From NCBI RefSeq assembly GCF_017811155.1, contig NZ_JACVCV010000003.1, positions 248,001 through 312,000 on the forward strand: a stretch of DNA of 64,000 bases, written 5' to 3'. The notes beneath the pieces are model-generated. The model saw only the letters and a list, made by a program, of their open reading frames with translations. It searched no databases and was not told the origin of the DNA. Source of the stretch: Lunatimonas salinarum. Lineage in GTDB: Bacteria; Bacteroidota; Bacteroidia; Cytophagales; Cyclobacteriaceae. The position numbers were made by a program, and so were the translations under genes. Of the stretch, positions 63,618 to 64,000 are shown in pieces (within the stretch, counting starts at the first letter, position 1; the number at the start of each line of letters is the position of its first letter).

Positions 63618-64000
63618 TTAGAATGTCACATTAACTCCAAAGTTGTAATTTTTAGGAACTGCATACCGTCCGTCATCCCTTCCGCCTTCCTCGGGGTTCA
63701 ACCCTTTGTAGGCAGTGAAATAATGAAGATTGTTCCCGGTGAAATTAAACCGGACTCCATTTAAACGGAGCTTCTTTACTATCTCCATGGGAACAGCGTA
63801 ACTCAACGTCAGTTCTCTGACGCATAGAAAATCTCCCGATTCAAAAAACACCGAATTACCGGTAGTTGCCGTGCCATTGAAATTATTTCGTTGTACCCGT
63901 TCTCCACCCCAGTAGAAGCGTGAATACTCTGCCACGTCTCCCTGTTCTTTCCACGAATTCTCATATTTATCAACCGTCATGTTATTGTCACCAAATAAAT
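63618..64000 (-). CDS. SusC/RagA-type TonB-dependent transporter (C-terminal end only)
   Basis: The frame runs through the window edge, so only the last 127 or so residues are visible. It includes YSRFYWGGERVQRNNF, VRELTLSYAVPMEIVKKLRLNG and the closing strand NYNFGVNVTF. Such a C-terminus, with VRELTLSYxxP followed by GNNLHYFTAYKGLNPEE, is diagnostic of SusC barrels. It is directly followed by susD. The gene heads the second catabolic locus; its promoter lies outside the window. Confidence 0.95.
   Translation of the reverse strand, partial: LFGDNNMTVDKYENSWKEQGDVAEYSRFYWGGERVQRNNFNGTATTGNSVFFESGDFLCVRELTLSYAVPMEIVKKLRLNGVRFNFTGNNLHYFTAYKGLNPEEGGRDDGRYAVPKNYNFGVNVTF

Noticed and set aside
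28107-64000. A standard sialic acid utilisation locus
   Set aside because: Sialidase-like propellers and a NanA-family lyase are present, but no recognisable NanE, NanK, NagA or NagB. The lyase loop (GTAGE) also differs from the usual NanA loop.

Overview
The window reads as a Bacteroidota chromosome, most likely a marine or soil member of the Cytophagales (Cyclobacteriaceae-like). Supporting signs are two SusC/SusD pairs, a DUF4834 protein, an OMP_b-brl porin, an orphan type IX secretion sorting domain, a CarB without its C-terminal domain, and repeated TAnnTTTG -7 promoter boxes. The genus is inference. I saw no tRNA, rRNA, CRISPR array or insertion-sequence transposase.

Bases 1-28,000 are mostly housekeeping. 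They hold a frameshifted ParE toxin, a secreted M28 peptidase, glycine dehydrogenase (gcvP), a SusC/SusD pair, a PPP-type phosphatase, carB, small envelope proteins, two beta-barrel proteins, an archaemetzincin-like lipoprotein, CstA, an MscS channel, accD, nqrF, an arginase-fold protein, a cytochrome b5-like protein, a BadF-type sugar kinase with murQ, and an SprT-like protein.

Bases 28,100-47,840 form a large catabolic locus on the minus strand, made of two operons. The first (35,338 to 28,107) encodes an HpcH/HpaI aldolase, an aldo/keto reductase, a Gfo/Idh/MocA oxidoreductase, two SDRs, RidA, an M19 dipeptidase and a ceramidase-fold hydrolase. The second (47,837 to 36,372) encodes two hydroxyacyl-CoA-dehydrogenase-like proteins flanking a class III aminotransferase, a phytanoyl-CoA dioxygenase-like protein, a sodium:solute symporter with a periplasmic helical domain, two BNR (sialidase-like) proteins and an amidohydrolase-aminotransferase fusion. 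Between the operons lie a 118-bp tandem repeat, a GxxExxY protein and a 21-bp repeat. A divergent AraC regulator (48,254) faces repeated GATACTATT sites.

Bases 49,190-64,000 form a second minus-strand polysaccharide-utilisation-like locus. It has SusC (cut by the window end), SusD, four BNR or beta-propeller hydrolases, a DapA/NanA-family lyase, a ceramidase-DUF1080 fusion and a cytochrome c-linked PVC-type dehydrogenase. Its middle carries the decayed remains of a tandem duplication of three hydrolase genes.

Together the two loci suggest capture and outer-membrane import of a glycoconjugate, periplasmic hydrolysis and oxidation, sodium-driven uptake, and cytoplasmic breakdown by dehydrogenases, aminotransferases and an aldolase. 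The substrate cannot be read from the sequence. A nitrogen-containing acidic sugar or an acylated amino sugar would fit the enzyme set, but this is a hypothesis. There are no sulfatases, and I recognised no conventional glycan-degrading hydrolase family beyond the propeller proteins.
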